A stretch of DNA of 64,000 nucleotides from an uncultured Psychroserpens sp. (GTDB lineage: Bacteria > Bacteroidota > Bacteroidia > Flavobacteriales > Flavobacteriaceae), in assembly GCF_947500255.1 (NCBI RefSeq), contig NZ_CANMRL010000001.1:1488001-1552000 (forward strand), read 5' to 3'. The translations under genes and the position numbers were made by a program. This document shows, in pieces, positions 37,048 to 46,390 of the stretch; the first letter of the stretch is position 1; every line of letters starts with the position of its first letter. Below the pieces are notes generated by a model. It was not told where the DNA came from and made no database searches. It saw only the letters and a program-made list of their open reading frames with translations.

Positions 37048-38115
37048 ATGACTGCTTTTTTAACAATTATAATAGTAATTTTCATAGCTGTTGCCATTTG
37101 GCAAATGGTTAAGATATTTGATTTGGCTCAAGTAGGCGCTTCAAATGATCAAATAGCTACAGATAAAGACAACAAGATTAATGGATATTTAATGATGGGG
37201 TTCTTAGTCTTCATTTATGCCATCACTATTGCTAGTTTTTGGTATTTAGGAGATTTACCATTGATGTCTAATTCTGCTTCAGAGCATGGACCGCAACTTG
37301 ACAATTTAATGATTATCTCTATGGTAATCATATTCATTGTTCAAACATTTACGCAATTCTTATTGCATTACTTTGCTTACAAGTACAAAGGAGAAAAAGG
37401 ACGTAAAGCATTATTCTATGCAGATAATAATACATTAGAAGCGATCTGGACGTTTATTCCAGTGATTGTTTTAGCCGGTTTAATTATCTATGGTCTATTC
37501 ACTTGGACAAGTATCATGAACATTGATGAAAGTGAAGATCCATTGGTAGTAGAATTATACGCGCAACAGTTTAACTGGAAAGCACGTTACGCAGGTGATG
37601 ATAATGTTTTAGGTATGGCTAATGTTAGATTGATTGATAATGACAGAGCAAATATCTTAGGTTTAGATGAGTCTGATCCTAACGCTCAAGATGATGTTAT
37701 TACAACAGAATTGCATTTGCCAGTTGGAAGACCTGTATTATTTAAAATGCGTTCTCAAGATGTTTTACACTCTGCTTATATGCCTCACTTTAGAGCGCAA
37801 ATGAACTGTGTTCCAGGTATGATTACTCAGTTTGGGTTTACGCCAACTGTAACTACTGCCGATATGCGTAAAAATCCTGATATTATTGAGAAAGTAGAGA
37901 ATATCAACGCCATAAGAACAAAGAATAGAAAAGAAATAGAAGCTAAAGGAACGCAAGAAGTTATATATGAGTTTGATTACCTATTACTATGTAATAAAAT
38001 TTGTGGAAAATCACACTACAATATGCAAATGAAAATTATTGTAGAAACTCAAGAGGAGTATGATGCTTGGATTAAAGAGCAAAAAACGTTCAAAAATTCT
38101 TTAACTAACAACTAA
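37048..38115 (+). CDS. coxB: cytochrome c oxidase subunit II
   Basis: The protein has 355 residues. Three hydrophobic helices are visible (about 3-20, 47-68 and 85-112) plus one near 140-160, so it has more membrane segments than the two of classical subunit II. The periplasmic cupredoxin domain has the CuA motif CNKICGKSHYNM (Cys-x3-Cys-x3-His-x2-Met) and the earlier SQDVLHSAYMPHF histidine. It accepts electrons from ActE or a soluble cytochrome c and passes them to CoxA. It is co-transcribed with the act genes and is directly followed by coxA. Confidence 0.95.
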   Translation: MTAFLTIIIVIFIAVAIWQMVKIFDLAQVGASNDQIATDKDNKINGYLMMGFLVFIYAITIASFWYLGDLPLMSNSASEHGPQLDNLMIISMVIIFIVQTFTQFLLHYFAYKYKGEKGRKALFYADNNTLEAIWTFIPVIVLAGLIIYGLFTWTSIMNIDESEDPLVVELYAQQFNWKARYAGDDNVLGMANVRLIDNDRANILGLDESDPNAQDDVITTELHLPVGRPVLFKMRSQDVLHSAYMPHFRAQMNCVPGMITQFGFTPTVTTADMRKNPDIIEKVENINAIRTKNRKEIEAKGTQEVIYEFDYLLLCNKICGKSHYNMQMKIIVETQEEYDAWIKEQKTFKNSLTNN

Positions 38116-38138
38116 AAGATTAAAAAAGAAAATAGATT

Positions 38139-39929
38139 ATGTCAGCACACGCAGATACTCACGCACACGACGATCACGGACATCATCATAAAGAGACTTT
38201 TGTAACTAAATATATATTTAGTCAGGATCATAAAATGATTGCTAAGCAGTACCTAATAACTGGTACTATTATGGGTGTTATTGGAGTTTTGATGTCAATA
38301 ATGTTCCGTATGCAAATTGCATGGCCTGAGGAACCTAATGTATTGTTTGAAGCATTACTTGGAAAATGGGCTCCCGAAGGTGTCATGGATGCAGATATTT
38401 ATTTGGCATTAGTTACAATTCATGGTACCATAATGGTATTCTTTGTATTAACTGCAGGATTGAGTGGTACATTTAGTAACTTATTAATTCCGTTGCAAAT
38501 TGGAGCACGAGATATGGCATCAGGGTTCCTTAACATGGTATCGTATTGGTTATTCTTCTTATCAAGTGTAGTGATGATCATTTCACTATTTGTAGAAGCT
38601 GGGCCAGCTGCAGCAGGATGGACCATTTACCCACCTTTAAGTGCGCTACCAATGGCACAAGGTGGCTCAGGAATGGGTATGACCTTATGGTTAGTATCAA
38701 TGGCTATCTTCATTGCATCCTCTCTATTAGGATCGTTAAATTATATCGTAACAGTTATTAATTTACGTACTAAAGGAATGTCTATGACAAGATTGCCATT
38801 AACAATCTGGGCATTCTTTGTAACAGCAATTATTGGTGTGGTATCATTCCCAGTATTATTATCTGCTGCATTATTATTAATCATGGATAGAAGTTTTGGA
38901 ACATCATTCTTCTTATCTGATATTTTCATTCAAGGTGAAGTACTACATTACCAAGGAGGTTCTCCAGTATTGTTTGAACACTTATTCTGGTTCTTAGGCC
39001 ACCCTGAAGTATATATTGTATTACTACCTGCATTAGGTATTACTTCCGAAATTATTGCTACTAACTCCCGTAAACCTATTTTTGGTTATCGAGCGATGGT
39101 AATGTCAATTCTAGCCATTGCCTTCTTATCAACAATAGTTTGGGGTCACCATATGTTTATCTCAGGAATGAATCCATTCTTAGGTTCTGTATTTACTTTT
39201 ACAACCTTATTAATTGCAATTCCTTCTGCAGTAAAAGCATTTAATTATATTACCACACTCTGGAAAGGTAATCTCCAGATGAATCCAGCAATGCTATTCT
39301 CAATTGGTTTAGTATCTACGTTCATCACAGGTGGACTTACAGGTATTATTTTAGGAGATAGTGCGTTAGATATTAATGTTCACGATACGTACTTCGTTGT
39401 AGCGCATTTCCACTTAGTAATGGGTATATCTGCACTTTACGGAATGTTTGCAGGAATCTATCATTGGTTCCCAAAAATGTTTGGTCGTATGCTAAATAAA
39501 AACCTTGGGTATTTACATTTCTGGGTAACAGCAATATGTGCTTATGGTGTATTTTTCCCAATGCACTTTATAGGTATGGCAGGTTTACCAAGACGTTATT
39601 ATACAAACTCTAACTTCCCATTATTTGATGATACGGCAAATGCTAACGTTGTAATTACAATATTTGCAATTGTAGGTGGTATTTTCCAATTGGTATTCTT
39701 ATGGAATTTCTTTTACTCTATTTTCTACGGAAAGAAGACGGTACAGAATCCTTGGAGATCAAATACATTAGAATGGACTGCTCCAATAGAGCATATGCAT
39801 GGTAACTGGCCAGGGGAAATTCCTCATGTACACCGTTGGGCTTACGATTATAGTAAACCAGGACATGATGAAGATTTCGTACCTCAAAATGTGCCATTAT
39901 ATGATGGAGAAGAAGAATTACAACATTAA
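38139..39929 (+). CDS. coxA: cytochrome c oxidase subunit I
   Basis: This 596-residue heme-copper oxidase catalytic subunit has about 12 helices. Ligand motifs are ATIHGTIMVFF (heme a), GHPEVYIVLLP (CuB histidine and cross-linked tyrosine, which marks the A family), WGHHMF (CuB histidines) and VVAHFHLVMG (heme a3 and a). The N-terminus is unusually His-rich, MSAHADTHAHDDHGHHHKE, with seven His in the first 17 residues. It is the last gene of the act-cox operon and ends at a terminator. Subunits III and IV are encoded 21 kb downstream. Confidence 0.97.
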   Translation: MSAHADTHAHDDHGHHHKETFVTKYIFSQDHKMIAKQYLITGTIMGVIGVLMSIMFRMQIAWPEEPNVLFEALLGKWAPEGVMDADIYLALVTIHGTIMVFFVLTAGLSGTFSNLLIPLQIGARDMASGFLNMVSYWLFFLSSVVMIISLFVEAGPAAAGWTIYPPLSALPMAQGGSGMGMTLWLVSMAIFIASSLLGSLNYIVTVINLRTKGMSMTRLPLTIWAFFVTAIIGVVSFPVLLSAALLLIMDRSFGTSFFLSDIFIQGEVLHYQGGSPVLFEHLFWFLGHPEVYIVLLPALGITSEIIATNSRKPIFGYRAMVMSILAIAFLSTIVWGHHMFISGMNPFLGSVFTFTTLLIAIPSAVKAFNYITTLWKGNLQMNPAMLFSIGLVSTFITGGLTGIILGDSALDINVHDTYFVVAHFHLVMGISALYGMFAGIYHWFPKMFGRMLNKNLGYLHFWVTAICAYGVFFPMHFIGMAGLPRRYYTNSNFPLFDDTANANVVITIFAIVGGIFQLVFLWNFFYSIFYGKKTVQNPWRSNTLEWTAPIEHMHGNWPGEIPHVHRWAYDYSKPGHDEDFVPQNVPLYDGEEELQH

Positions 39930-39949
39930 AAATTCTTTATATAATATTG

Positions 39950-39981
39950 AAAAGCCTTTCGTAACTATCGAAAGGCTTTTT
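39950..39981 (+). terminator. intrinsic terminator of the act-cox operon
   Basis: AAAGCCTTTCG, loop TAACTAT, CGAAAGGCTTT is an 11-bp stem followed by T-rich sequence. The promoter element of ruvB begins only four bases beyond it. Confidence 0.88.
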
Positions 39982-39984
39982 GTT

Positions 39985-39992
39985 TATATTTG
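39985..39992 (+). promoter_or_regulatory. -7 promoter element of ruvB
   Basis: TATATTTG matches TAnnTTTG exactly. The ruvB ATG starts at 39999, so the transcript would have a leader of only a few bases. No convincing -33 TTG is visible. Confidence 0.6.
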
Positions 39993-39998
39993 TGTTAT

Positions 39999-41021
39999 AT
40001 GAACGAAAACCTAGATCCAACAAACGATAATTTTTCTCCAGAAGAACTGGATGTAGAAAAAAAATTAAGACCACTATCCTTTGATGATTTTACAGGTCAG
40101 GATCAGGTGTTGGAAAACCTTCAAATTTTTGTTCAGGCTGCAAATGGAAGAGACGAAGCTCTAGATCACACCCTGTTTCATGGACCTCCTGGACTTGGTA
40201 AGACAACATTAGCTCATATCCTAGCTAGTGAACTTAATGTAGGTATAAAGGTAACCTCTGGACCAGTTTTGGATAAACCAGGAGACTTAGCAGGACTATT
40301 GACTAACCTTGACGATCGTGATGTATTGTTTATTGATGAGATCCATAGGTTAAGTCCTATTGTGGAAGAGTATTTATACTCAGCAATGGAAGATTACAAA
40401 ATCGATATTATGATCGAGTCTGGACCAAATGCTAGAACGGTTCAAATTAATTTAAATCCGTTTACCTTAGTTGGAGCAACAACACGCTCAGGATTGCTAA
40501 CCTCTCCTATGCGAGCGCGTTTTGGAATTCAAAGCCGACTTCAATATTATAACACCGAATTATTAACAACTATCGTACAACGTAGTGCTTCTATTTTAGA
40601 TGTGCCAATTTCTATGGAAGCAGCGGTAGAAATTGCTGGGCGAAGCCGAGGAACACCTCGAATTGCAAATGCATTACTTAGAAGAGTTCGTGACTTTGCT
40701 CAAATAAAAGGAAACGGAAGTATTGATATCAAGATAGCTAAATTTGCCTTAGAGGCTCTTAATGTAGATGCACATGGTTTAGACGAAATGGATAACAAAA
40801 TTTTAGAAACCATCATAGATAAATTTAAAGGAGGCCCTGTTGGAATTACTACTTTAGCAACTGCCGTAAGTGAAAGTGCCGAAACCATAGAAGAAGTTTA
40901 TGAGCCTTTTTTGATACAACAAGGGTTTATTATGCGAACGCCTCGCGGACGAGAAGTGACAGAGCTGGCTTATAAACATCTAGGGAAAATTAAAGGACCA
41001 ATTCAAGGCGGTTTGTTTTAG
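39999..41021 (+). CDS. ruvB: Holliday junction branch migration helicase RuvB
   Basis: The protein has 340 residues from ATG 39999. A longer TTG start at 39990 falls inside the promoter -7 element and is rejected. It is an AAA+ ATPase with Walker [12 protein letters not shown], Walker [10 protein letters not shown], sensor segment GATTRSG, and a C-terminal winged helix with [17 protein letters not shown]. RuvB drives branch migration with RuvA, whose gene lies 4.8 kb downstream. Promoter and ATG are so close that the mRNA may be effectively leaderless. Confidence 0.97.
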   Translation: MNENLDPTNDNFSPEELDVEKKLRPLSFDDFTGQDQVLENLQIFVQAANGRDEALDHTLFHGPPGLGKTTLAHILASELNVGIKVTSGPVLDKPGDLAGLLTNLDDRDVLFIDEIHRLSPIVEEYLYSAMEDYKIDIMIESGPNARTVQINLNPFTLVGATTRSGLLTSPMRARFGIQSRLQYYNTELLTTIVQRSASILDVPISMEAAVEIAGRSRGTPRIANALLRRVRDFAQIKGNGSIDIKIAKFALEALNVDAHGLDEMDNKILETIIDKFKGGPVGITTLATAVSESAETIEEVYEPFLIQQGFIMRTPRGREVTELAYKHLGKIKGPIQGGLF

Positions 41022-41056
41022 TATAACACTTATACTATCAAAGGAAATCATACATA

Positions 41057-42391
41057 ATGAATCCAAAAAAAGAAATACCTACTGTTCCTTTAAAACGTTT
41101 CTTGAAACATTCATTAGATATTTTAAAAAACCCATTACCATTTCATCATCGCAACTTTATAGAACAAGGTGACGTTTTTAGATTGAAAATTGGATTCAAT
41201 ACTAGCGTGTTTTTTTGTAGAGACGCTGCTTTGGCCGAGTATGTCCTTCAAAAGAACCAACGCAATTATGTTAAGTCTAAAATTCAAACCGAAGATCTAG
41301 TAAAATATGTTGGTAAAGGATTATTAACTTCAGAAGGTGATCATTGGCGTAAGCAACGAAAACTTATTCAGCCTGCTTTCCATAAAAAACAATTAGAAAA
41401 TCTATTGAAATCTATTCACGATGCAATTACTTCAGAGTATCAACGAATACAATCTGGTGAAGTCTTAGATATATTTCCAATTTTAAATGATCTGGCATTT
41501 CAAACCGTCGTCAAGTCCTTATTTAGTAGTGCTGCAAATCAGGATGATATTAACCGCTTACAGTATATTACCGAGACGGCTCAAAAAATGCTGGTTAAAG
41601 AATTACGTCAACCTTATCTAGGTTGGTGGTTTAAAGCAAGTGGTGAAATTGAAAAACACATTACCTTAACTCGTGAAGCAAGAGACATCTTAAAACGTAT
41701 TGTTAATGAAAGACGTGAATCCAATAAAAGAGAAAATGATTTATTGGATATGCTTCTTGATGCTAAATATGATGATGGTAAATCAATGAGTGAAGAGCAA
41801 CTTATAGATGAAATTTTAATTTTATTTACGGCTGGGCACGAGACGACATCTAATTCGTTAACATTTACATGTCAACTTCTAGCTTTACATCCCGAATGGC
41901 AAGAAAAAATACACGAAGAATATTTAACCATACAACAAGAGACGGACGATTTGATGACTATCGTTACACAATCTAAAGTTTGTCAACAAGTTATTGAAGA
42001 ATCAATGCGACTGTATCCTCCAGCCTATTTTATTGATCGTGTAAATGTTGCAGAAGATCACTTCAATGGTATGCAATTCAAAGCGGGTTCTAACATATTG
42101 TTTTCAGTTTACGAAATGCATCGCCATCCAAATTTGTGGAATAAGCCAAACGAATTTATACCTGAGCGATTTTCGGAAGGCGGACGGAAATTTTCGTCGC
42201 AATATTTCCCCTTTGGTGCAGGACCAAGAAAATGTATAGGGAATAATTTTGCTATGTTTGAAATGATTATGGCTATGTTTCAATTGGTAAAGACCTTTAA
42301 AATATATCCAGATTTTGAAACGATAGACATAACACCATTAATTACCTTAAAACCTAAAAATGCGTTTTTAAAATTCGAAAAACGAAACTAG
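41057..42391 (+). CDS. cytochrome P450
   Basis: The protein has 444 residues. The I-helix oxygen-binding motif is [11 protein letters not shown], the K-helix ExxR is EESMRLYPP, and the heme-thiolate loop is [14 protein letters not shown] with Cys393. There is no N-terminal membrane anchor, so it is a soluble bacterial P450 that needs separate redox partners. Overall it resembles the fatty-acid-hydroxylase-like CYP102/CYP4 side of the family, but the substrate is unknown. It lies 35 bases after ruvB, and its stop codon shares one base with the queG start, so it is embedded in a housekeeping operon. Confidence 0.93.
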   Translation: MNPKKEIPTVPLKRFLKHSLDILKNPLPFHHRNFIEQGDVFRLKIGFNTSVFFCRDAALAEYVLQKNQRNYVKSKIQTEDLVKYVGKGLLTSEGDHWRKQRKLIQPAFHKKQLENLLKSIHDAITSEYQRIQSGEVLDIFPILNDLAFQTVVKSLFSSAANQDDINRLQYITETAQKMLVKELRQPYLGWWFKASGEIEKHITLTREARDILKRIVNERRESNKRENDLLDMLLDAKYDDGKSMSEEQLIDEILILFTAGHETTSNSLTFTCQLLALHPEWQEKIHEEYLTIQQETDDLMTIVTQSKVCQQVIEESMRLYPPAYFIDRVNVAEDHFNGMQFKAGSNILFSVYEMHRHPNLWNKPNEFIPERFSEGGRKFSSQYFPFGAGPRKCIGNNFAMFEMIMAMFQLVKTFKIYPDFETIDITPLITLKPKNAFLKFEKRN

Positions 42392-43317
42392 TGATAGCAA
42401 GTAAATCTAAATATAGTGAGTTTATAAAATCAGAAGCTAAACGCCTTGGTTTTTTGTCTTGCGGCATCAGTAAAGCAGAGTTTTTAGAAGAAGAAGCACC
42501 ACGATTAGAAACTTGGCTTACAAATAATGCGCATGGTGAGATGCGGTATATGGAAAACCATTTTGATAAGCGCCTTGATCCAACCATATTGGTTGAAGGC
42601 TCTAAAAGTGTAGTGTCTTTATTACTAAACTATTTTCCTACGGAAATTCAAAATACCGAAAGTTATAAACTATCTAAATATGCCTTCGGAACTGATTATC
42701 ATTTTGTGATTAAAGACAAATTAAAACAGCTATTGCATAGTATTCAAGATGAAATAGGAGATGTTCATGGTCGAGCCTTTGTAGATTCGGCACCCGTATT
42801 GGATAAAGCTTGGGCAGCAAAATCAGGTTTGGGGTGGATTGGAAAGCACAGTAATCTACTAACACAACAGGTAGGATCGTTTTATTTTATTGCCGAATTG
42901 ATTATCGACCTAGACCTAGAATATGATCATATTGTCTCAGATCATTGTGGCACATGTACAGCATGTATCGATGCTTGTCCTACGCAAGCCATTACTGAAC
43001 CTTATGTTGTGGATGGAAGCAAATGTATCTCTTATTTTACGATTGAATTAAAAGATAATATTCCTTCAGAATTCAAAGGACAATTTGATGATTGGATGTT
43101 TGGTTGCGATGTGTGCCAAGATGTTTGTCCGTGGAATCGCTTTTCAAAAGCACACAACGAACCATTATTTAATCCAAATCCCGACGTATTATCAATGACA
43201 AAAAAGGATTGGGAAGAAATTACAAAAGATACCTTTAATAAAGTATTTAAAAACTCTGCTGTAAAGCGAACTAAGTTTGAAGGGTTAAAACGGAATATTA
43301 GGTTTTTGAAGGATTAA
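42391..43317 (+). CDS. queG: tRNA epoxyqueuosine(34) reductase
   Basis: The 308-residue protein catalyses the last step of queuosine synthesis at the wobble base of certain tRNAs, using a cobalamin cofactor and two [4Fe-4S] clusters. Cluster motifs are [12 protein letters not shown] and [13 protein letters not shown]; the N-terminal half is the QueG cobalamin-binding domain. It starts with GTG overlapping the P450 stop (TAGTG), which suggests translational coupling. No ATG is available nearby in this frame. Confidence 0.95.
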   Translation: MIASKSKYSEFIKSEAKRLGFLSCGISKAEFLEEEAPRLETWLTNNAHGEMRYMENHFDKRLDPTILVEGSKSVVSLLLNYFPTEIQNTESYKLSKYAFGTDYHFVIKDKLKQLLHSIQDEIGDVHGRAFVDSAPVLDKAWAAKSGLGWIGKHSNLLTQQVGSFYFIAELIIDLDLEYDHIVSDHCGTCTACIDACPTQAITEPYVVDGSKCISYFTIELKDNIPSEFKGQFDDWMFGCDVCQDVCPWNRFSKAHNEPLFNPNPDVLSMTKKDWEEITKDTFNKVFKNSAVKRTKFEGLKRNIRFLKD

Positions 43318-43380
43318 GATGTCCTAAGAGAACTAATGATCTCCATCTGATTTTTCTTCACACCTTTCTCATAAAACACT

Positions 43381-43388
43381 TACATTTG
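43381..43388 (+). promoter_or_regulatory. -7 promoter element of maeB
   Basis: TACATTTG matches TAnnTTTG exactly, 55 bases before the maeB ATG. The -33 region (CCTTTC) is poor. Confidence 0.5.
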
Positions 43389-43443
43389 TAATTCGGTTTG
43401 TTTACAAACACTAATTACAAATTGATTAATTCACAAACAATAT

Positions 43444-45726
43444 ATGAGCAAGCAAAGTAAACGTAGAGAAGCTTTAGTGTATCACGCAAAACCTACTCCT
43501 GGAAAGATTCAGGTTGTTCCTACTAAAAAATATGCAACGCAAAGAGACTTATCCTTAGCCTATTCTCCTGGAGTTGCAGAGCCTTGTCTAGAGATTGAAA
43601 AAGATAAGAACAACGTCTATAAATATACAGCCAAAGGTAACTTGGTTGCCGTTATTTCGAATGGAACTGCTGTTTTAGGTTTGGGTAACATAGGACCAGA
43701 GGCTTCAAAGCCAGTAATGGAAGGTAAAGGTTTATTGTTTAAGATTTTTGCCGATATTGATGTGTTTGATATTGAAGTTGATACCGAAAACATAGATGAG
43801 TTTATTGAAACAGTAAAACACATCGCTCCAACATTTGGTGGGATTAATCTAGAAGATATTAAAGCTCCCGAAGCCTTTGAAATTGAACGTCGACTTAAAG
43901 AGGAGTTAGATATTCCTGTAATGCATGACGATCAACATGGAACAGCCATTATTTCTGCCGCAGCTTTATTGAATGCCCTTGAATTAGCCGAGAAAAATAT
44001 TGAAGATGTTAGGATTGTAATAAGTGGTGCTGGTGCTGCAGCTATTTCATGTTCAAGATTATATCAAGCATGTGGTGCAAAACGAGAAAATATGGTGATG
44101 CTAGATAGTAAAGGTGTCATAAGAGATGATCGCGAAAACCTTACTCTAGAAAAAGCCGAGTTTGCTACCTATCGGAAAATTGATACACTTGATGAAGCTA
44201 TGAAAGATGCCGATGTGTTTATTGGCCTGTCAAAAGCAGATATTGTATCCCAAGAGATGCTAAAAGTTATGGCAAAAAAGCCAATCGTTTTCGCTATGGC
44301 TAATCCAGATCCTGAAATAAAATATCAATTAGCAATAGATACACGTGATGATATTATTATGGCTACAGGTAGAAGTGATCATCCAAATCAAGTAAATAAT
44401 GTTCTAGGGTTTCCATTTATTTTTAGAGGAGCTTTAGATGTTCGTGCGACAAAGATTAATGAAGAAATGAAAATGGCTGCGGTCTATGCGTTAGCTAAAT
44501 TAGCTAAAGAGCCAGTGCCAGAGCAAGTGAATATTGCTTATGGCGAAACACGTTTAACTTTTGGTAGAGATTATATTATTCCTAAACCTTTTGACCCAAG
44601 GTTGATTGCCGAGGTTCCTCCAGCTGTGGCCAAAGCAGCTATGGAAAGTGGTGTTGCTCAAGAACCAATAGAAGATTGGGACAAGTATAAAGATATATTG
44701 TTGGAAAGATTGGGATCTGATAATAAAATCGTTAGACTGCTTTTAAATCGAGCAAAACTTAACCCTAAACGTGTTGTATTTGCTGAAGCAGATCAGTTAG
44801 ACGTTTTGAAAGCGGCACAGATTGTTTATGACGAAGGTATTGCAATCCCAATATTATTAGGGCGTCGTGATAAGATCCTTTCTCTAATGGAAGAAATTGA
44901 ATTTGAAGGCGATTTAGAAATTATTGATCCAAAATCGGACGAAGAAGAAGAACGTAAAAATAAGTACGCCAGAGTATATTGGCAGCAACGTAAACGCAAA
45001 GGTGTCACATTGTATTCTGCCGAAAAATTAATGCGTGAACGCAATTACTATGCAGCAATGATGGTTAATGAAGGAGATGCAGATGCATTGATCTCAGGAT
45101 ACTCAAGGAGTTATCCTTCGGTAGTAAAACCAATGCTAGAACTTATTGGGCTAGCACCTGGTTCTACACGAATTGCGACCACTAATGTGATGATGACACA
45201 ACGCGGACCAATGTTTTTAAGTGATACTTCTATCAATATAAATCCGTCAGCAAATGATTTAACAAGAATTGCTCAAATGACAGCTGGTGTTGTTAAAATG
45301 TTTGGAATGGAACCTGTAATGGCCATGATTTCATACTCAAACTTTGGATCGTCAAAAAATCAAACAGCAATTAAAGTTAGAGAGGCCGTAGAATATTTGC
45401 ATAAAAGACATCCAAACTTAATCGTAGATGGTGAATTACAAACCGATTTTGCACTCAATAGTGAAATGCTACAGGATATATTTCCGTTTTCTAAACTTGC
45501 AGGTAGAAAGGTGAATACACTTATTTTTCCAAATTTAGAGTCGGCTAATATTACCTACAAATTATTGAAAGAACTTAATAAAGCAGACTCTATAGGACCT
45601 ATTATGATGGGAATGAGAAAACCGGCTCATATACTTCAGTTAGATGCAAGTGTAGATGAAATTGTAAACATGGCTGCTATAGCCGTAATTGATGCACAAC
45701 AGAAAAGTAAAAAGAGAAGCGAATAA
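43444..45726 (+). CDS. maeB: NADP-dependent malic enzyme with phosphotransacetylase-like domain
   Basis: The 760-residue two-domain protein decarboxylates malate to pyruvate, producing NADPH. The malic enzyme part (1-~430) has SLAYSPGVAEPC, MHDDQHGTA and the nucleotide-binding GAGAAAISC. The C-terminal part (about 440-760) is a phosphotransacetylase-like domain, known in this enzyme class to be regulatory (acetyl-CoA) rather than catalytic. It is separated from queG by 126 bases with its own promoter. The length is normal for the large MaeB class. Confidence 0.96.
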   Translation: MSKQSKRREALVYHAKPTPGKIQVVPTKKYATQRDLSLAYSPGVAEPCLEIEKDKNNVYKYTAKGNLVAVISNGTAVLGLGNIGPEASKPVMEGKGLLFKIFADIDVFDIEVDTENIDEFIETVKHIAPTFGGINLEDIKAPEAFEIERRLKEELDIPVMHDDQHGTAIISAAALLNALELAEKNIEDVRIVISGAGAAAISCSRLYQACGAKRENMVMLDSKGVIRDDRENLTLEKAEFATYRKIDTLDEAMKDADVFIGLSKADIVSQEMLKVMAKKPIVFAMANPDPEIKYQLAIDTRDDIIMATGRSDHPNQVNNVLGFPFIFRGALDVRATKINEEMKMAAVYALAKLAKEPVPEQVNIAYGETRLTFGRDYIIPKPFDPRLIAEVPPAVAKAAMESGVAQEPIEDWDKYKDILLERLGSDNKIVRLLLNRAKLNPKRVVFAEADQLDVLKAAQIVYDEGIAIPILLGRRDKILSLMEEIEFEGDLEIIDPKSDEEEERKNKYARVYWQQRKRKGVTLYSAEKLMRERNYYAAMMVNEGDADALISGYSRSYPSVVKPMLELIGLAPGSTRIATTNVMMTQRGPMFLSDTSININPSANDLTRIAQMTAGVVKMFGMEPVMAMISYSNFGSSKNQTAIKVREAVEYLHKRHPNLIVDGELQTDFALNSEMLQDIFPFSKLAGRKVNTLIFPNLESANITYKLLKELNKADSIGPIMMGMRKPAHILQLDASVDEIVNMAAIAVIDAQQKSKKRSE

Positions 45727-45753
45727 GCATAGCGTTTTAGCCAACTGATGACC

Positions 45754-45783
45754 TTTGAAATGTAAATAATTTTATTACATTTG
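45754..45783 (+). promoter_or_regulatory. promoter of ruvA(-sprA)
   Basis: TTTG at 45754-45757, 18 bases, then TACATTTG at 45776-45783. Both elements are exact with normal spacing, 22 bases before the ruvA ATG. It is the only clear promoter before sprA, whose start lies 3 bases after ruvA. Confidence 0.8.
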
Positions 45784-45805
45784 AGTTTTTAACGAAAGCG
45801 AGTAA

Positions 45806-46387
45806 ATGATTACACATATTCAGGGTAAATTGGTGGAAAAAAATCCAACAGATGTTGTTATAGATTGTAATGGTGTTGGTTACCTTTTAAATATATCCTT
45901 ACATACGTTTTCTCAGATTCCAGATAGAGAGGCTCTCAAATTATATGCGCACTTAATCGTAAGAGAAGATTCGCATACTCTATATGGTTTTTCTTCAGTA
46001 GCTGAGCGTGAAATTTTTAAACTTTTATTATCGGTTAGCGGTATTGGAGCAAATACTGCTCGTACGATGTTATCATCATTATCTCCGCAGCAGGTAAAGG
46101 AAGGTATCGCTCATGGAGATGTGGCATTAATTCAATCCATTAAAGGCATTGGAGCTAAAACTGCAGCACGTGTTATACTGGATTTAAAGGACAAAGTGCT
46201 AAAAGTTTACGATATTGACGAAGTTTCTGTTAATAAAAACAATACCAACAAAGATGAAGCGTTATCAGCTTTAGAAGTTTTGGGGTTTGCTAAAAAGCAG
46301 TCCGAACGTGTTGTGGATAAAATTGTGTCTCAGCAACCAGACGCAAGTGTTGAAACTATTATTAAAGAAGCTTTAAAAAATTTATAA
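45806..46387 (+). CDS. ruvA: Holliday junction DNA helicase subunit RuvA
   Basis: The 193-residue protein has an OB-fold domain (1-~65, MITHIQGKLVEKNPTDVVID). Two helix-hairpin-helix motifs follow (LLSVSGIGANTARTML and IKGIGAKTAARVILDLKDK), then a linker and a C-terminal RuvB-binding three-helix domain (about 147-193). It tetramerises on four-way junctions and loads RuvB. sprA begins 3 bases after its stop, so a DNA-repair gene and a giant secretion gene are translationally adjacent. Confidence 0.97.
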   Translation: MITHIQGKLVEKNPTDVVIDCNGVGYLLNISLHTFSQIPDREALKLYAHLIVREDSHTLYGFSSVAEREIFKLLLSVSGIGANTARTMLSSLSPQQVKEGIAHGDVALIQSIKGIGAKTAARVILDLKDKVLKVYDIDEVSVNKNNTNKDEALSALEVLGFAKKQSERVVDKIVSQQPDASVETIIKEALKNL

Positions 46388-46390
46388 AAT

